In this document: in pieces, positions 1 to 6,068 of the stretch
How the letters are laid out: each line of letters begins with the position of its first letter
Position numbering within the stretch: the stretch's first letter is position 1
Assembly: GCA_045614225.1 (NCBI GenBank)
Contig: JAZLCO010000072.1
Span: 1-7,025 of the forward strand
DNA length: 7,025 nucleotides
Reading direction: 5' to 3'
Origin: UBA9715 sp045614225
GTDB lineage: Bacteria; Actinomycetota; Coriobacteriia; Coriobacteriales; Eggerthellaceae
Translations under genes and position numbers: made by a program
The notes under the pieces: model-generated
Told to the model about the DNA's origin: nothing
Database searches by the model: none
What the model saw: only the letters and a program-made list of their open reading frames with translations

Positions 1-1
1 C

Positions 2-39
2 GGCCCCCGTGCCAATTGGGCCAAAAGGGGCCGGGGGCC
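2..39. repeat. GC-rich inverted repeat at the left window edge
   Basis: The arms GGCCCCCG (2-9) and CGGGGGCC (32-39) are perfectly complementary over 8 bp. The intervening 22 bases contain the palindrome CCAATTGG (12-19) and GGCC words that allow alternative pairings. No T-run follows on the plus strand, so this is not a classic intrinsic terminator in that direction. It may be the 3' hairpin of an upstream gene outside the window, or a leader structure of the operon that starts at 89. Only the pairing is seen; the role is unknown. Confidence 0.5.
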
Positions 40-52
40 AGGGCACCGACTC
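32..52 (+). repeat. Non-coding direct repeat, copy A (upstream of the AstE/AspA pair)
   Basis: These 21 bases match positions 2090-2110 at 18 of 21 positions, and all three differences are transitions. The last 14 bases, CAGGGCACCGACTC (39-52), are identical in both copies. Copy A ends 36 bases before the start codon of the first AstE/AspA-like gene; copy B begins 16 bases after the stop codon of the second. The similarity is seen directly. Whether it is a regulatory element, a terminator family or a scar of cassette insertion is not known. Confidence 0.55.
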
Positions 53-88
53 CCCACCACAAACGGCCATCACGTCACAGAGAGAACT

Positions 89-1039
89 ATGAGAATAGAA
101 GTATCATCCCGAGAGCTCGCCACAGGTGAACGACTCGTAATCACGAAAAACAGGTTCATGCCCGAAGCAACGGGCGAACCGCAGCCCGACGACCTGCCCC
201 GCGCATGCATCGTCACCGGCATCCACGGTGACGAACTCGAAGGGCAGTATGCTGTGTTCGAGCTCGCTCGCCGTTTGCGCGAGAACCCCCAGCATCTGCA
301 CGGTATCGTCGACATCTACCCCGCCGCCAATCCGACGGGCATCGGCGCAATCGAGCGTGGCATCCCCCAGTTCGACCTGGACATGAACCGCATCTTCCCA
401 GGGAACAACGCCGCATCGCCCTTCGAGGCGATGGCCGCCGAGCTCGTCGCCGATGTGGAAGGCGCCTCCGTTGCCTTCGACATCCACGCAAGCAACATCT
501 TCCTGCGCGAGATTCCGCAAATCCGCATCAACGAAATCTGGGCCGAACGGCTGATTCCACTTGCGAAACGCGCCAACGTCGATTTCGTCTGGATTCACGC
601 CAACGCGACGGTGCTCAAGGGTACGTTCGCCTACAGCATGAACGCACTCAGCGTTCCCACGCTCGTCGTCGAGGCAGGCGTGGGCATGCGCATCACGCCT
701 GAAGTCGGTGAACAGCTTGCGGATGGCATGCTGGCCGTCCTTGCGGAAGTCGGCATTTGGGCAGGCCCCGTCCCCGAGGTGCGCACACCCACGATCAGCA
801 CCGATGGCGAAGTGTCGTTCGTGAACGCAGACGTGGCGGGCGTTTTCGTCCCCAATGTCGAACACAGCTTGCATGTAGAGAAAGGTCAACTCATCGGACG
901 CATCATCGATTGTGGTGAGGGCGCAGTGCTTCAAGAGCTCGTGGCACCCGCAAGCGGATTGCTGTTCACCCTCCGCGAATACCCGATCGTCTACCCTGGC
1001 AGCTTGATAGCCCGCGTGCTGGGAGGCGATCTTTCATGA
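89..1039 (+). CDS. Succinylglutamate desuccinylase/aspartoacylase family zinc hydrolase (M14-like), complete active site
   Basis: This 316-residue protein belongs to the AstE/AspA family, cytoplasmic zinc enzymes that hydrolyse an amide or ester bond in small N-acyl compounds. The motif GIHGDE supplies the predicted zinc ligands His46 and Glu49, and DIH supplies His133. Asn100-Arg101 in DMNRIFPG is the usual substrate-carboxylate-binding pair. Glu195 in VVEAG aligns with the catalytic glutamate of aspartoacylase. Residues about 240-316 form the C-terminal beta-barrel domain of the family. No signal peptide or membrane segment is seen. The start at 89 keeps the N-terminal strand (EVSSRELATGERLVI) that precedes the catalytic core, although the AGAGAGA ribosome site before it is weak. 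The stop overlaps the start of the next gene (ATGA), so the two are translationally coupled. The substrate cannot be told from sequence; neither arginine-catabolism (ast) genes nor an N-acetylaspartate context is visible, so astE or aspA should not be assigned. Confidence 0.9.
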   Translation: MRIEVSSRELATGERLVITKNRFMPEATGEPQPDDLPRACIVTGIHGDELEGQYAVFELARRLRENPQHLHGIVDIYPAANPTGIGAIERGIPQFDLDMNRIFPGNNAASPFEAMAAELVADVEGASVAFDIHASNIFLREIPQIRINEIWAERLIPLAKRANVDFVWIHANATVLKGTFAYSMNALSVPTLVVEAGVGMRITPEVGEQLADGMLAVLAEVGIWAGPVPEVRTPTISTDGEVSFVNADVAGVFVPNVEHSLHVEKGQLIGRIIDCGEGAVLQELVAPASGLLFTLREYPIVYPGSLIARVLGGDLS

Positions 1040-2073
1040 TCGAGCAGATCATCGCCAAGTTCAGCATGCCCTATCGTGAGAGCCTCGTCATGCAAGCGTT
1101 CTCGTTCGGCATCGACGAAGAGGGGCGCACGCTGGGTGGCGGCGCTTTGACGGACGGAATGGACCGCGCGCTCTGCCTCGTTGCAGGTTTGCGCGGTGAT
1201 GAAGTGCAGCAGACGTTCATCTGCGCCCGCCTCGTCGAACGCCTCCGCCAGCTGGAAGCCGAAGGCGCGCTCACGCCAAACAACCTGATTACAGTCATCC
1301 CTTGCGCCAACCCCGCATCCATGGCGATCGGCTGGCGCTTCTGGCCTGGCGACAAGACCGACATCAACCGCATGTTTCCCGGATACGACCAAGGCGAGAC
1401 CACGCAGCGCATCGCCGCTGCCCTGTTCGAGCAGGTGAAGGGCTTCCGCTACGGCGTGCATTTCGGCAGCTTCCACCTGCAGGGTGACTTCCTACCCCAC
1501 GTGCGCGTGATGCACGGGCCGGGCTCGACGGGCAATCACGGAGCAGATTTCGGGCTGCCCTATGTGCTTCACCACATCCCAGGCTCGTTTGACACCACGA
1601 CGCTGCATTACAACTGGCGTCTGTGGGACACGGAAGCATACACGCTGTACACGAAGGAAACGGAGCTGGTGAACGAGAAGTCGGCGGACGAAGTCGTTCA
1701 GGCGGTGTTGAGATTTGCAAACGCCCGCGACATCGTACGCTTGCCCGGCCAACCCGACCAGCCTTGCCACCCGGCAACTGAGCTCGGCGAACGGGCGCTC
1801 GTGGGTGTTGCGGTGCCAACGGGAGGCGTCTTCTGCCCGAAGACGCAAATCGGCGACACCGTTTTCAAAGACCAGGAGCTGGCGGCCATCATCGATCCGC
1901 TCCGCGGCTCGGTCTTGACCGAACTTACTGCACCTTGCGACGGCGTCGTTCTTTACACCGCCCGCACGCCACTCGTGAATGAAGACACGCTGGCATTCCA
2001 GCTGGTTCCGACGGATGCAGCAACGATTGACGACGACGAGCAGCGCGGCAACTTCCTCGATCCCGAAGCTTAG
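1036..2073 (+). CDS. AstE/AspA-family paralogue with an Arg in place of the first zinc-ligand His
   Basis: This 345-residue protein is a divergent paralogue of the preceding gene, with the same fold order: core up to about residue 235, then a beta-barrel from about 255 to 325. The motif that normally reads GxHGDE is here GLRGDE, so Arg53 replaces the first zinc-binding His while Glu56 is kept. Asn111-Arg112 (DINRMFPGY) and His142 (GVHFGS, in place of DIH) are retained. Glu208, in YTKETE, is the likeliest counterpart of the catalytic Glu. A good ribosome site, GGGAGG at 1021-1026, lies 9 bases before the start, inside the upstream gene. An acidic tail (TIDDDEQRGNFLDPEA) ends the protein. It may be a catalytic enzyme of a subfamily with a different metal site, or a non-catalytic partner of the first protein. 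I have an impression that Arg at this place recurs in relatives from other anaerobes, but could not check it. Family assignment is firm; substrate and activity are unknown. Confidence 0.85.
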   Translation: MIEQIIAKFSMPYRESLVMQAFSFGIDEEGRTLGGGALTDGMDRALCLVAGLRGDEVQQTFICARLVERLRQLEAEGALTPNNLITVIPCANPASMAIGWRFWPGDKTDINRMFPGYDQGETTQRIAAALFEQVKGFRYGVHFGSFHLQGDFLPHVRVMHGPGSTGNHGADFGLPYVLHHIPGSFDTTTLHYNWRLWDTEAYTLYTKETELVNEKSADEVVQAVLRFANARDIVRLPGQPDQPCHPATELGERALVGVAVPTGGVFCPKTQIGDTVFKDQELAAIIDPLRGSVLTELTAPCDGVVLYTARTPLVNEDTLAFQLVPTDAATIDDDEQRGNFLDPEA

Positions 2074-2082
2074 CAGCATATG

Positions 2083-2113
2083 AGTGAGTCAGAGGTCAGG
2101 GCACCGACTCACT
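2083..2113. terminator. Hairpin between convergent genes (possible bidirectional terminator)
   Basis: AGTGAGTC (2083-2090) and GACTCACT (2106-2113) pair perfectly over 8 bp around a 15-base loop. Inside the loop, GGT and ACC can add 3 bp with an AGA bulge. The hairpin lies in the 53-base gap between the AstE/AspA pair and the convergent metal ATPase gene, where a terminator is expected. Neither side has a T-run, so termination would be weak or factor-assisted. The right part of the hairpin is copy B of the 21-nt repeat. Confidence 0.45.
2090..2110 (+). repeat. Non-coding direct repeat, copy B (downstream of the AstE/AspA pair)
   Basis: This is the second copy of the sequence at 32-52 (18 of 21 identical; identical 14-mer at 2097-2110). 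It overlaps the right arm of the hairpin at 2083-2113. Copy A lacks the matching left arm, so the conserved element is the sequence itself rather than the whole hairpin. A shorter 11-base match, GGCACCGACTC near 3470-3480, lies inside the metal ATPase gene, encodes a normal conserved protein segment there, and is probably coincidental. Confidence 0.5.
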
Positions 2114-2126
2114 GACGACCCCCAAC

Positions 2127-4037
2127 TTACTCCTTCACGCTCAGGCAGCGCATGGCGTTCAGGATGGCGAGCACCGACACTCCCACGTCGCCGAACACGG
2201 CCAGCCACATGTTGGCGATTCCAATCATGGGCAAAGCCAGAATCATGATGGCGATCTTCACCGCCAGAGCAAACACGATGTTCTGCTTGACGATGCCAAG
2301 CGTCTTGCGCGCGATGCGGATGGCACGTGCGATGTTGGAGGGCTTGTCGTCCATGAGCACGATGTCGGCCGCCTCGATGGCAGCATCGGATCCCATGCCG
2401 CCCATGGCGATGCCCACGTCAGCACGCATGAGTACAGGTGCGTCGTTGATGCCATCGCCGACGAATGCCACATTGTGGTTCGTGCCCGCATTGGCCTCGA
2501 GCAGCGACTCGACAGCATCTACCTTGTCCTGCGGCATCAGCTGCGAGCGAACCTCGTCCACACCGAGCTCGCGGCCCACGGCGTCGGCAACTTCCTTGCG
2601 GTCTCCCGTCAACATGACCGTCTTCTTGACGCCGGCAGCATGCAGGTTGTCGATGGCCTGCTTAGCATCGTCTTTCATCATGTCTGCAATGATGATGTGG
2701 CCGAGATACTCGCCGTCGACCGCAACGTGCAAGATGGTGCCGACGAGCTTGCAATCGTGGTAGAGTTGGCCGTTTTCCGCCATGAGCTTATCGTTGCCGA
2801 CGAGCACCTCATGCGAGTCGATTCGCGCAGACACGCCCTCGCCCGAAATCTCCTCGACGTTCTCGATCTTGTCGCGATCGATCACGCCGGAATAGCTGTC
2901 CACCACCGAAAGCGCGATGGGATGGTTGGAATACGACTCGGCGTGAGCGGCGTATGACAGAAGCAGGTCCTTGTCAACACCGCCATGGGCATGCACGGCA
3001 ACGACGCCGAACGTGCCGCTGGTGAGCGTGCCCGTCTTGTCGAAAGCGATGGTGTCGACCTTGGAGAGGGCCTCGAGATACGTCGACCCCTTCACGAGGA
3101 TGCCCTTGCGACTGGCAGCGCCGATGCCACCGAAGAACGACAACGGCACGCTGATGACCAGGGCACACGGACAACTGACCACCAGGAAGATGAGCGCGCT
3201 GGAAACACCTTGCGTCCAGCTGTAACCGAGGAACAACGGGCAGACGATGGCCATAAGTAATGCAACGCCCACCACGACGGGCGTGTAGATGCGTGCAAAA
3301 CGGCTGATGAAGGTCTCGCTGCGGGACTTCTTCTCGCTGGCGTTTTCCACCAGTTCCAAGATGCGCTGAACAGTTGAGTTTTCGGCGGTGGACGAAGTGC
3401 GGATCGTCAACATGCCGGTCATGTTGACACAACCGCTTGCGACTTCGGCGCCTTCCTCGACCACGCGCGGCACCGACTCGCCGGTGAGCGCCGACGTGTC
3501 GATCTGCGAACGCCCCGAGACAACCACGCCGTCGAGCGGAATGCGCTCGCCGGCTTTCACGACAACCTCGGAGCCCACAGCGACCTCGAAGGGGTCGACC
3601 TGCTCGATTTCGCCAGACTCGTTCAGCACGTTGGCGTAGTCGGGCGCGATGTCCATCATGTCCGATATCGATTTGCGCGTTTTGCCAACCGCATAGCTTT
3701 CGAACAGCGAACCTACCTGGTAGAACAGGATGACGGCAGCACCCTCGGCCATGTGCGGCTCGCTCTCGGGAAAGAACACGAGCGCAAATGCGCCGATGGT
3801 GGCGATGGCCATGAGCAGGTTCTCGTCGAACGGCTGCCTGTGCGTGATACCGTGCCATGCTTTGGCCAGAACGTCGTAGCCGGCAATGAGATACGGGATG
3901 AGGAACGCGACGAATTCGACCCAAAGCCCGTACGGCAACGAGTCGAAAACGCCCGCAATCTCGAGCACTTCCATGATTACGAAAATGCCGAGGGCTACGA
4001 GTATGCGGTTGCGCTTCTTCTTTTGCTTCTTGTTCAT
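2127..4037 (-). CDS. Heavy-metal P1B-type ATPase, Zn2+/Cd2+/Pb2+ exporter class, lacking an N-terminal HMA domain
   Basis: This 636-residue membrane pump uses ATP to export soft divalent metals from the cytoplasm. Motifs in order are: TGES (actuator, 185-188), the metal-binding CPC in the sixth helix (289-291), DKTGT with phosphorylated Asp333, the His-Pro pair typical of P1B pumps (372-373), TGD (477-479) and GDGIND (527-532). Eight membrane helices are visible (about 12-30, 38-57, 74-89, 96-112, 252-271, 279-300, 584-602, 605-625). Lys594 in helix 7 and Asp617 in helix 8 (FGDVGVS) are the signature of the Zn/Cd/Pb (CadA/ZntA, P1B-2) class rather than copper pumps. The N-terminus is a basic patch, MNKKQKKKRNR, directly before helix 1, with no HMA domain; that domain is supplied by the separate gene 31 bases upstream. 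I chose the start at 4037 because AGAGG lies 5 bases before it. The in-frame start at 4136 would add 33 residues of unrelated low-complexity sequence and overlap the upstream gene. The exact metal is inferred from class. Confidence 0.93.
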   Translation of the reverse strand: MNKKQKKKRNRILVALGIFVIMEVLEIAGVFDSLPYGLWVEFVAFLIPYLIAGYDVLAKAWHGITHRQPFDENLLMAIATIGAFALVFFPESEPHMAEGAAVILFYQVGSLFESYAVGKTRKSISDMMDIAPDYANVLNESGEIEQVDPFEVAVGSEVVVKAGERIPLDGVVVSGRSQIDTSALTGESVPRVVEEGAEVASGCVNMTGMLTIRTSSTAENSTVQRILELVENASEKKSRSETFISRFARIYTPVVVGVALLMAIVCPLFLGYSWTQGVSSALIFLVVSCPCALVISVPLSFFGGIGAASRKGILVKGSTYLEALSKVDTIAFDKTGTLTSGTFGVVAVHAHGGVDKDLLLSYAAHAESYSNHPIALSVVDSYSGVIDRDKIENVEEISGEGVSARIDSHEVLVGNDKLMAENGQLYHDCKLVGTILHVAVDGEYLGHIIIADMMKDDAKQAIDNLHAAGVKKTVMLTGDRKEVADAVGRELGVDEVRSQLMPQDKVDAVESLLEANAGTNHNVAFVGDGINDAPVLMRADVGIAMGGMGSDAAIEAADIVLMDDKPSNIARAIRIARKTLGIVKQNIVFALAVKIAIMILALPMIGIANMWLAVFGDVGVSVLAILNAMRCLSVKE

Positions 4038-4068
4038 CGGCGCCTCTGTCGCGGTTACCTGCGCGGAA

Positions 4069-4287
4069 CTAGAGCAAAACCTCGCAGTCCGGCTCGATAT
4101 CGGCGAACAGCTTGACGACCTTCTGCAGGTTCGCATCGAACGTTTCGTCGGTGCAATCGAGCGTGAGCTTGTAGGTCATGGCGTTGACCGACACTTTGTT
4201 CACGCCGTCGAGCTTCTCGGCAGCCGCCTGGATCTTCCCAGCGCAATTCGCGCACAACTCGCCATCGAGCTTGTAAACTTTTCTCAT
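4069..4287 (-). CDS. Small HMA-domain metal-binding protein, partner of the adjacent ATPase
   Basis: This 72-residue protein is essentially one heavy-metal-associated domain. The metal-binding loop is GELCANCAGK with Cys12 and Cys15, the CxxC pair, in the style of the HMA domains of CadA-like pumps (usually GxxCxxC). The pattern of strands and helices is intact, including the segment GVNKVSVN. A further Cys44 (TLDC) and Cys68 (PDCE) are present; their role is unknown. A strong ribosome site, AAGGGGA, precedes the ATG. The gene is first in the operon and the ATPase follows after 31 bases, so it probably delivers metal to the pump or senses metal for it, taking the place of the domain normally fused to the pump's N-terminus. 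It is cytoplasmic, with no signal peptide. The alternative is a free CopZ-like chaperone, but the neighbour is not a copper-type pump. Confidence 0.88.
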   Translation of the reverse strand: MRKVYKLDGELCANCAGKIQAAAEKLDGVNKVSVNAMTYKLTLDCTDETFDANLQKVVKLFADIEPDCEVLL

Positions 4288-4307
4288 TTCTTTCCCCTTT
4301 TACCTGG

Positions 4308-4331
4308 ACATATGAATATCTGTTCATTTGT
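4308..4331. promoter_or_regulatory. ArsR/SmtB-type operator of the metal-efflux operon
   Basis: ACATATGAA (4308-4316) and TTCATTTGT (4323-4331) form an inverted repeat that matches at 8 of 9 positions, separated by 6 bases. The core, TGAA-N6-TTCA, is the known operator form of metal-sensing ArsR/SmtB repressors such as SmtB, ZiaR and CzrA. It lies just downstream of the predicted transcription start of the HMA-ATPase operon, where a bound repressor would block transcription until metal releases it. No arsR-like gene is present in this window, so the regulator must be encoded elsewhere. The match is seen in the sequence; the function is inferred. Confidence 0.72.
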
Positions 4332-4339
4332 TTAAATGT

Positions 4340-4368
4340 ACTATAGAGGAAATCTGGCGCACGGTCAA
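4340..4368 (-). promoter_or_regulatory. Sigma-A-type promoter of the HMA-ATPase operon
   Basis: Reading the minus strand, the -35 box TTGACC (4368-4363) and the -10 box TATAGT (4345-4340) are separated by exactly 17 bases. Each box has a single mismatch to the TTGACA/TATAAT consensus. Transcription would start near 4333, giving a leader of about 45 bases before the HMA gene and placing the operator at roughly +2 to +25. Confidence 0.75.
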
Positions 4369-4387
4369 GAGCGATGTTGCCTCAACC

Positions 4388-4416
4388 GACCAAAAGGCTC
4401 GCCCATGCGGTATCCT
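4388..4416 (+). promoter_or_regulatory. Weak candidate promoter for the flavin reductase-rubredoxin gene
   Basis: A -10-like TATCCT (4411-4416) has the poor -35-like GACCAA (4388-4393) 17 bases upstream. The predicted start near 4423 would leave a leader of about 25 bases before the ATG at 4448. The boxes match consensus poorly. The call rests mainly on position: the gene is divergent from the metal operon and needs its own promoter within 4288-4447. Confidence 0.3.
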
Positions 4417-4447
4417 TTCACCAAGGCCCAAAGCGAAAGGACATGCT

Positions 4448-5143
4448 ATGACCAACGAAGCGATCGACACCAAAGCTTTCCGCTCCATGAACTACGGCAT
4501 GTACATCATCTCGACCAAACGCGGCGACGAGCTCGTCGGTTGCGTGGTCAACACGTTCCAACAGGTGACGTCGAAGCCCGCGCGTGTGAGTGTCGCCATC
4601 AACAAGGAAAACTACACGGCTGGTGCTGTGCTCGAAGCTGGACGCTTCGAAGCCATCGTGCTTTCCGAGAGCGCCTCGATGGAGCTCATCGGACGCTTCG
4701 GGTTCAAGACGAGCGCTGAAATCGACAAGTTCGCTGAAACGCCCCACAGCTTCGACGAAGCGGGTGTCCCCTTCGTCACCGAGGGTGCCGTCGCGCATGT
4801 CGGCGCGCGCGTGATCGAATCGATCGACGTGGGCACGCATTACCTGATTGTCGGCGAAGTCGAATGCGCCGAGGTGCTTTCGAGCGAGCCTCCGATGACC
4901 TATGCGTACTACCACCAAGTTAAGGGCGGCAAGACCCCTCCGAAGGCTTCGAGCTACGAAGAGAAAGCCGATGAACCTGCCGTCGCAACCGAAGCAGCTG
5001 CGCCGCAGGAAGACGCGAAGCCCCGCTATGGCTGGCGCTGCATGATCTGCGGATACGTCGTCGAGATGGACGAGCTGCCCGACGACTTCACGTGCCCGAT
5101 GTGCGGCATGGGCCGCGACATGTTCGAGCGCATCGAGCTGTAA
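4448..5143 (+). CDS. Flavin reductase-rubredoxin fusion, high-molecular-weight rubredoxin (Hrb)-like
   Basis: This 231-residue cytoplasmic redox protein has two domains. Residues about 8-158 are a flavin reductase-like, FMN-binding split barrel: MNYGMYIIST, then CVVNTFQQVTSKP, ending in the segment MTYAYYHQVKGGK that is characteristic of this group. An Ala/Glu-rich linker (about 171-193) leads to a C-terminal rubredoxin-like domain with iron ligands Cys198, Cys201, Cys216 and Cys219. The known relative Hrb of Moorella passes electrons from NAD(P)H through FMN and rubredoxin to the flavodiiron protein FprA, which reduces NO or oxygen. No FprA-like gene is in this window. The iron loop is short: 14 residues lie between the two CxxC motifs, against about 29 in classical rubredoxins, although the LPDDFTCPMCG part is rubredoxin-like. 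I chose the start at 4448 because AAAGGA lies 6 bases before it. The longer in-frame start at 4328 would add 40 non-homologous residues and begin inside the opposite operon's operator. Confidence 0.88.
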   Translation: MTNEAIDTKAFRSMNYGMYIISTKRGDELVGCVVNTFQQVTSKPARVSVAINKENYTAGAVLEAGRFEAIVLSESASMELIGRFGFKTSAEIDKFAETPHSFDEAGVPFVTEGAVAHVGARVIESIDVGTHYLIVGEVECAEVLSSEPPMTYAYYHQVKGGKTPPKASSYEEKADEPAVATEAAAPQEDAKPRYGWRCMICGYVVEMDELPDDFTCPMCGMGRDMFERIEL

Positions 5144-5175
5144 AGGCGAAACGAAGAGATAACGCGACTGCTTCC

Positions 5176-5212
5176 CTGGCCCATTGCAAGCAATGGGCCA
5201 GCATGTTTATTA
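5176..5212 (+). terminator. Hairpin terminator after the flavin reductase-rubredoxin gene
   Basis: CTGGCCCATTGC (5176-5187) and GCAATGGGCCAG (5190-5201) are perfect 12-bp complements separated by two bases. The plus strand continues with CATGTTTATTA, a modest T-rich tail. It lies 32 bases after the stop codon and 7 bases before the convergent HAD gene's end, so it may serve both genes, but the tail favours the plus-strand gene. Confidence 0.72.
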
Positions 5213-5219
5213 GCCTGAA

Positions 5220-6005
5220 TTAACGTCCCATGTCGGAGAGGATTTTCGCCAGGACCTCTTCGACACTTGCTATCGTCTCATCGGCAGCGTCTCGTGCAGC
5301 CTCGCTCGCTGATTCCATAGCATACGAATGCCCAACGAGCTCGAACATCTCGACGTCGTTGTCAGCATCGCCGAACGCGATGCACTCGCTCGGATCGATG
5401 TTCAACGCATGGCAAACCGACGCCACACCAGCCGCCTTGCTCACGCCCGTCGCGATCATGTCAATCCAGTCGCGCCCTGCCAACACCACTTTGCAGCGAT
5501 CCGAATAGTTGCCCATCCAGTAGTCGCAATCAGGATCAAAGGCGGCATGGTACGCAGAGATCTTCCAATACGGCTCGGGAACAGCGGTCACATCATCGAC
5601 GATCGTGACGTCGAAGTTCAAGATGTTCCGCAGATGGTCGATGAAAGCGGGATTGTCGGATTGCACGTAGCACGTCTCGACGCCGCCGACGTAGAGCTCG
5701 CATTCGGGCTTCGCCAAGACCGCCCGCACCAACTCATCGCCAAGCTCGCGGTCGATCGCAACGGCACCGACGAGTTCGCCGGCAACGCATGGGACGGCGC
5801 CGTCCTCGGCGACGAATGCATCCACGCATCCGACGGGCGCGAACACTTTCCTCAACCCCGTGAGTTGGCGCCCGCTCGCAGGAACGAAAACGATTCCCGC
5901 CTCGATGATGCGCTTGATCAACGCAACTGTCTCATCAGATAGTTCCGGTTGACCCGCAGGGAGCAATGTCCCATCCACGTCACATGCAATCAGACGAGGT
6001 GTCAT
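5220..6005 (-). CDS. Cof-type HAD-superfamily phosphatase (subfamily IIB)
   Basis: This 261-residue cytoplasmic hydrolase should remove phosphate from a small metabolite, commonly a sugar phosphate or a nucleotide-like compound in this family. HAD motifs in order are: DVDGT with nucleophile Asp9 and acid/base Asp11, Ser44 in ASGR, Lys190 in GVSKAAGV, and the Mg-binding FGDADND (211-217). The cap domain sits between motifs II and III (about 75-185), as in type IIB Cof proteins, and the length is normal (about 260-290). The start at 6005 has GGAGG four bases upstream. The gene is on the same strand as the ABC exporter but separated from it by 111 bases containing an inverted repeat, so it is probably transcribed separately. 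The substrate cannot be predicted. Confidence 0.9.
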   Translation of the reverse strand: MTPRLIACDVDGTLLPAGQPELSDETVALIKRIIEAGIVFVPASGRQLTGLRKVFAPVGCVDAFVAEDGAVPCVAGELVGAVAIDRELGDELVRAVLAKPECELYVGGVETCYVQSDNPAFIDHLRNILNFDVTIVDDVTAVPEPYWKISAYHAAFDPDCDYWMGNYSDRCKVVLAGRDWIDMIATGVSKAAGVASVCHALNIDPSECIAFGDADNDVEMFELVGHSYAMESASEAARDAADETIASVEEVLAKILSDMGR

Positions 6006-6068
6006 CGTCCCTCCAAATCAAACAATTACTGCAAATACCATGCACGTATAGTAGCAAATGCTCCTAAC

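Noticed and set aside
38..60. Possible tRNA 3' end because of the CCACCA-like sequence
   Set aside because: No T-arm GTTCGA-like sequence or acceptor and anticodon pairing can be drawn with the visible upstream bases.
104..934. A 276-residue open frame antisense to the first AstE/AspA gene
   Set aside because: It has no recognisable motif and mirrors a well-supported enzyme gene. Long antisense open frames are common in GC-rich coding DNA.
3470..3480. Third copy of the flanking repeat word (GGCACCGACTC)
   Set aside because: It lies inside the metal ATPase gene and encodes the conserved segment after TGES; the match is only 11 bases, so coincidence is likely.
2974..3924. A 316-residue Arg-rich open frame in another minus-strand frame of the metal ATPase gene
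   Set aside because: It is highly Arg/His-rich low-complexity sequence, typical of a frame-shifted reading of GC-rich DNA; the ATPase frame has every family motif.
4038..4136. N-terminal extension of the metal ATPase to an earlier in-frame ATG
   Set aside because: The extra 33 residues are Ser/Arg/Cys-rich, overlap the HMA gene out of frame, and resemble no metal-binding domain; a ribosome site fits the start at 4037.
4328..4447. N-terminal extension of the flavin reductase-rubredoxin fusion to an earlier ATG
   Set aside because: It would cover the opposite operon's promoter and part of its operator, and adds residues unlike the family. AAAGGA is well placed for the start at 4448.
6015..6060. 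Promoter for the HAD phosphatase gene
   Set aside because: Several AT-rich -10-like words occur (TATACG, TATTTG), but none has a credible -35 box at 16-18 bases, so no specific promoter is claimed.
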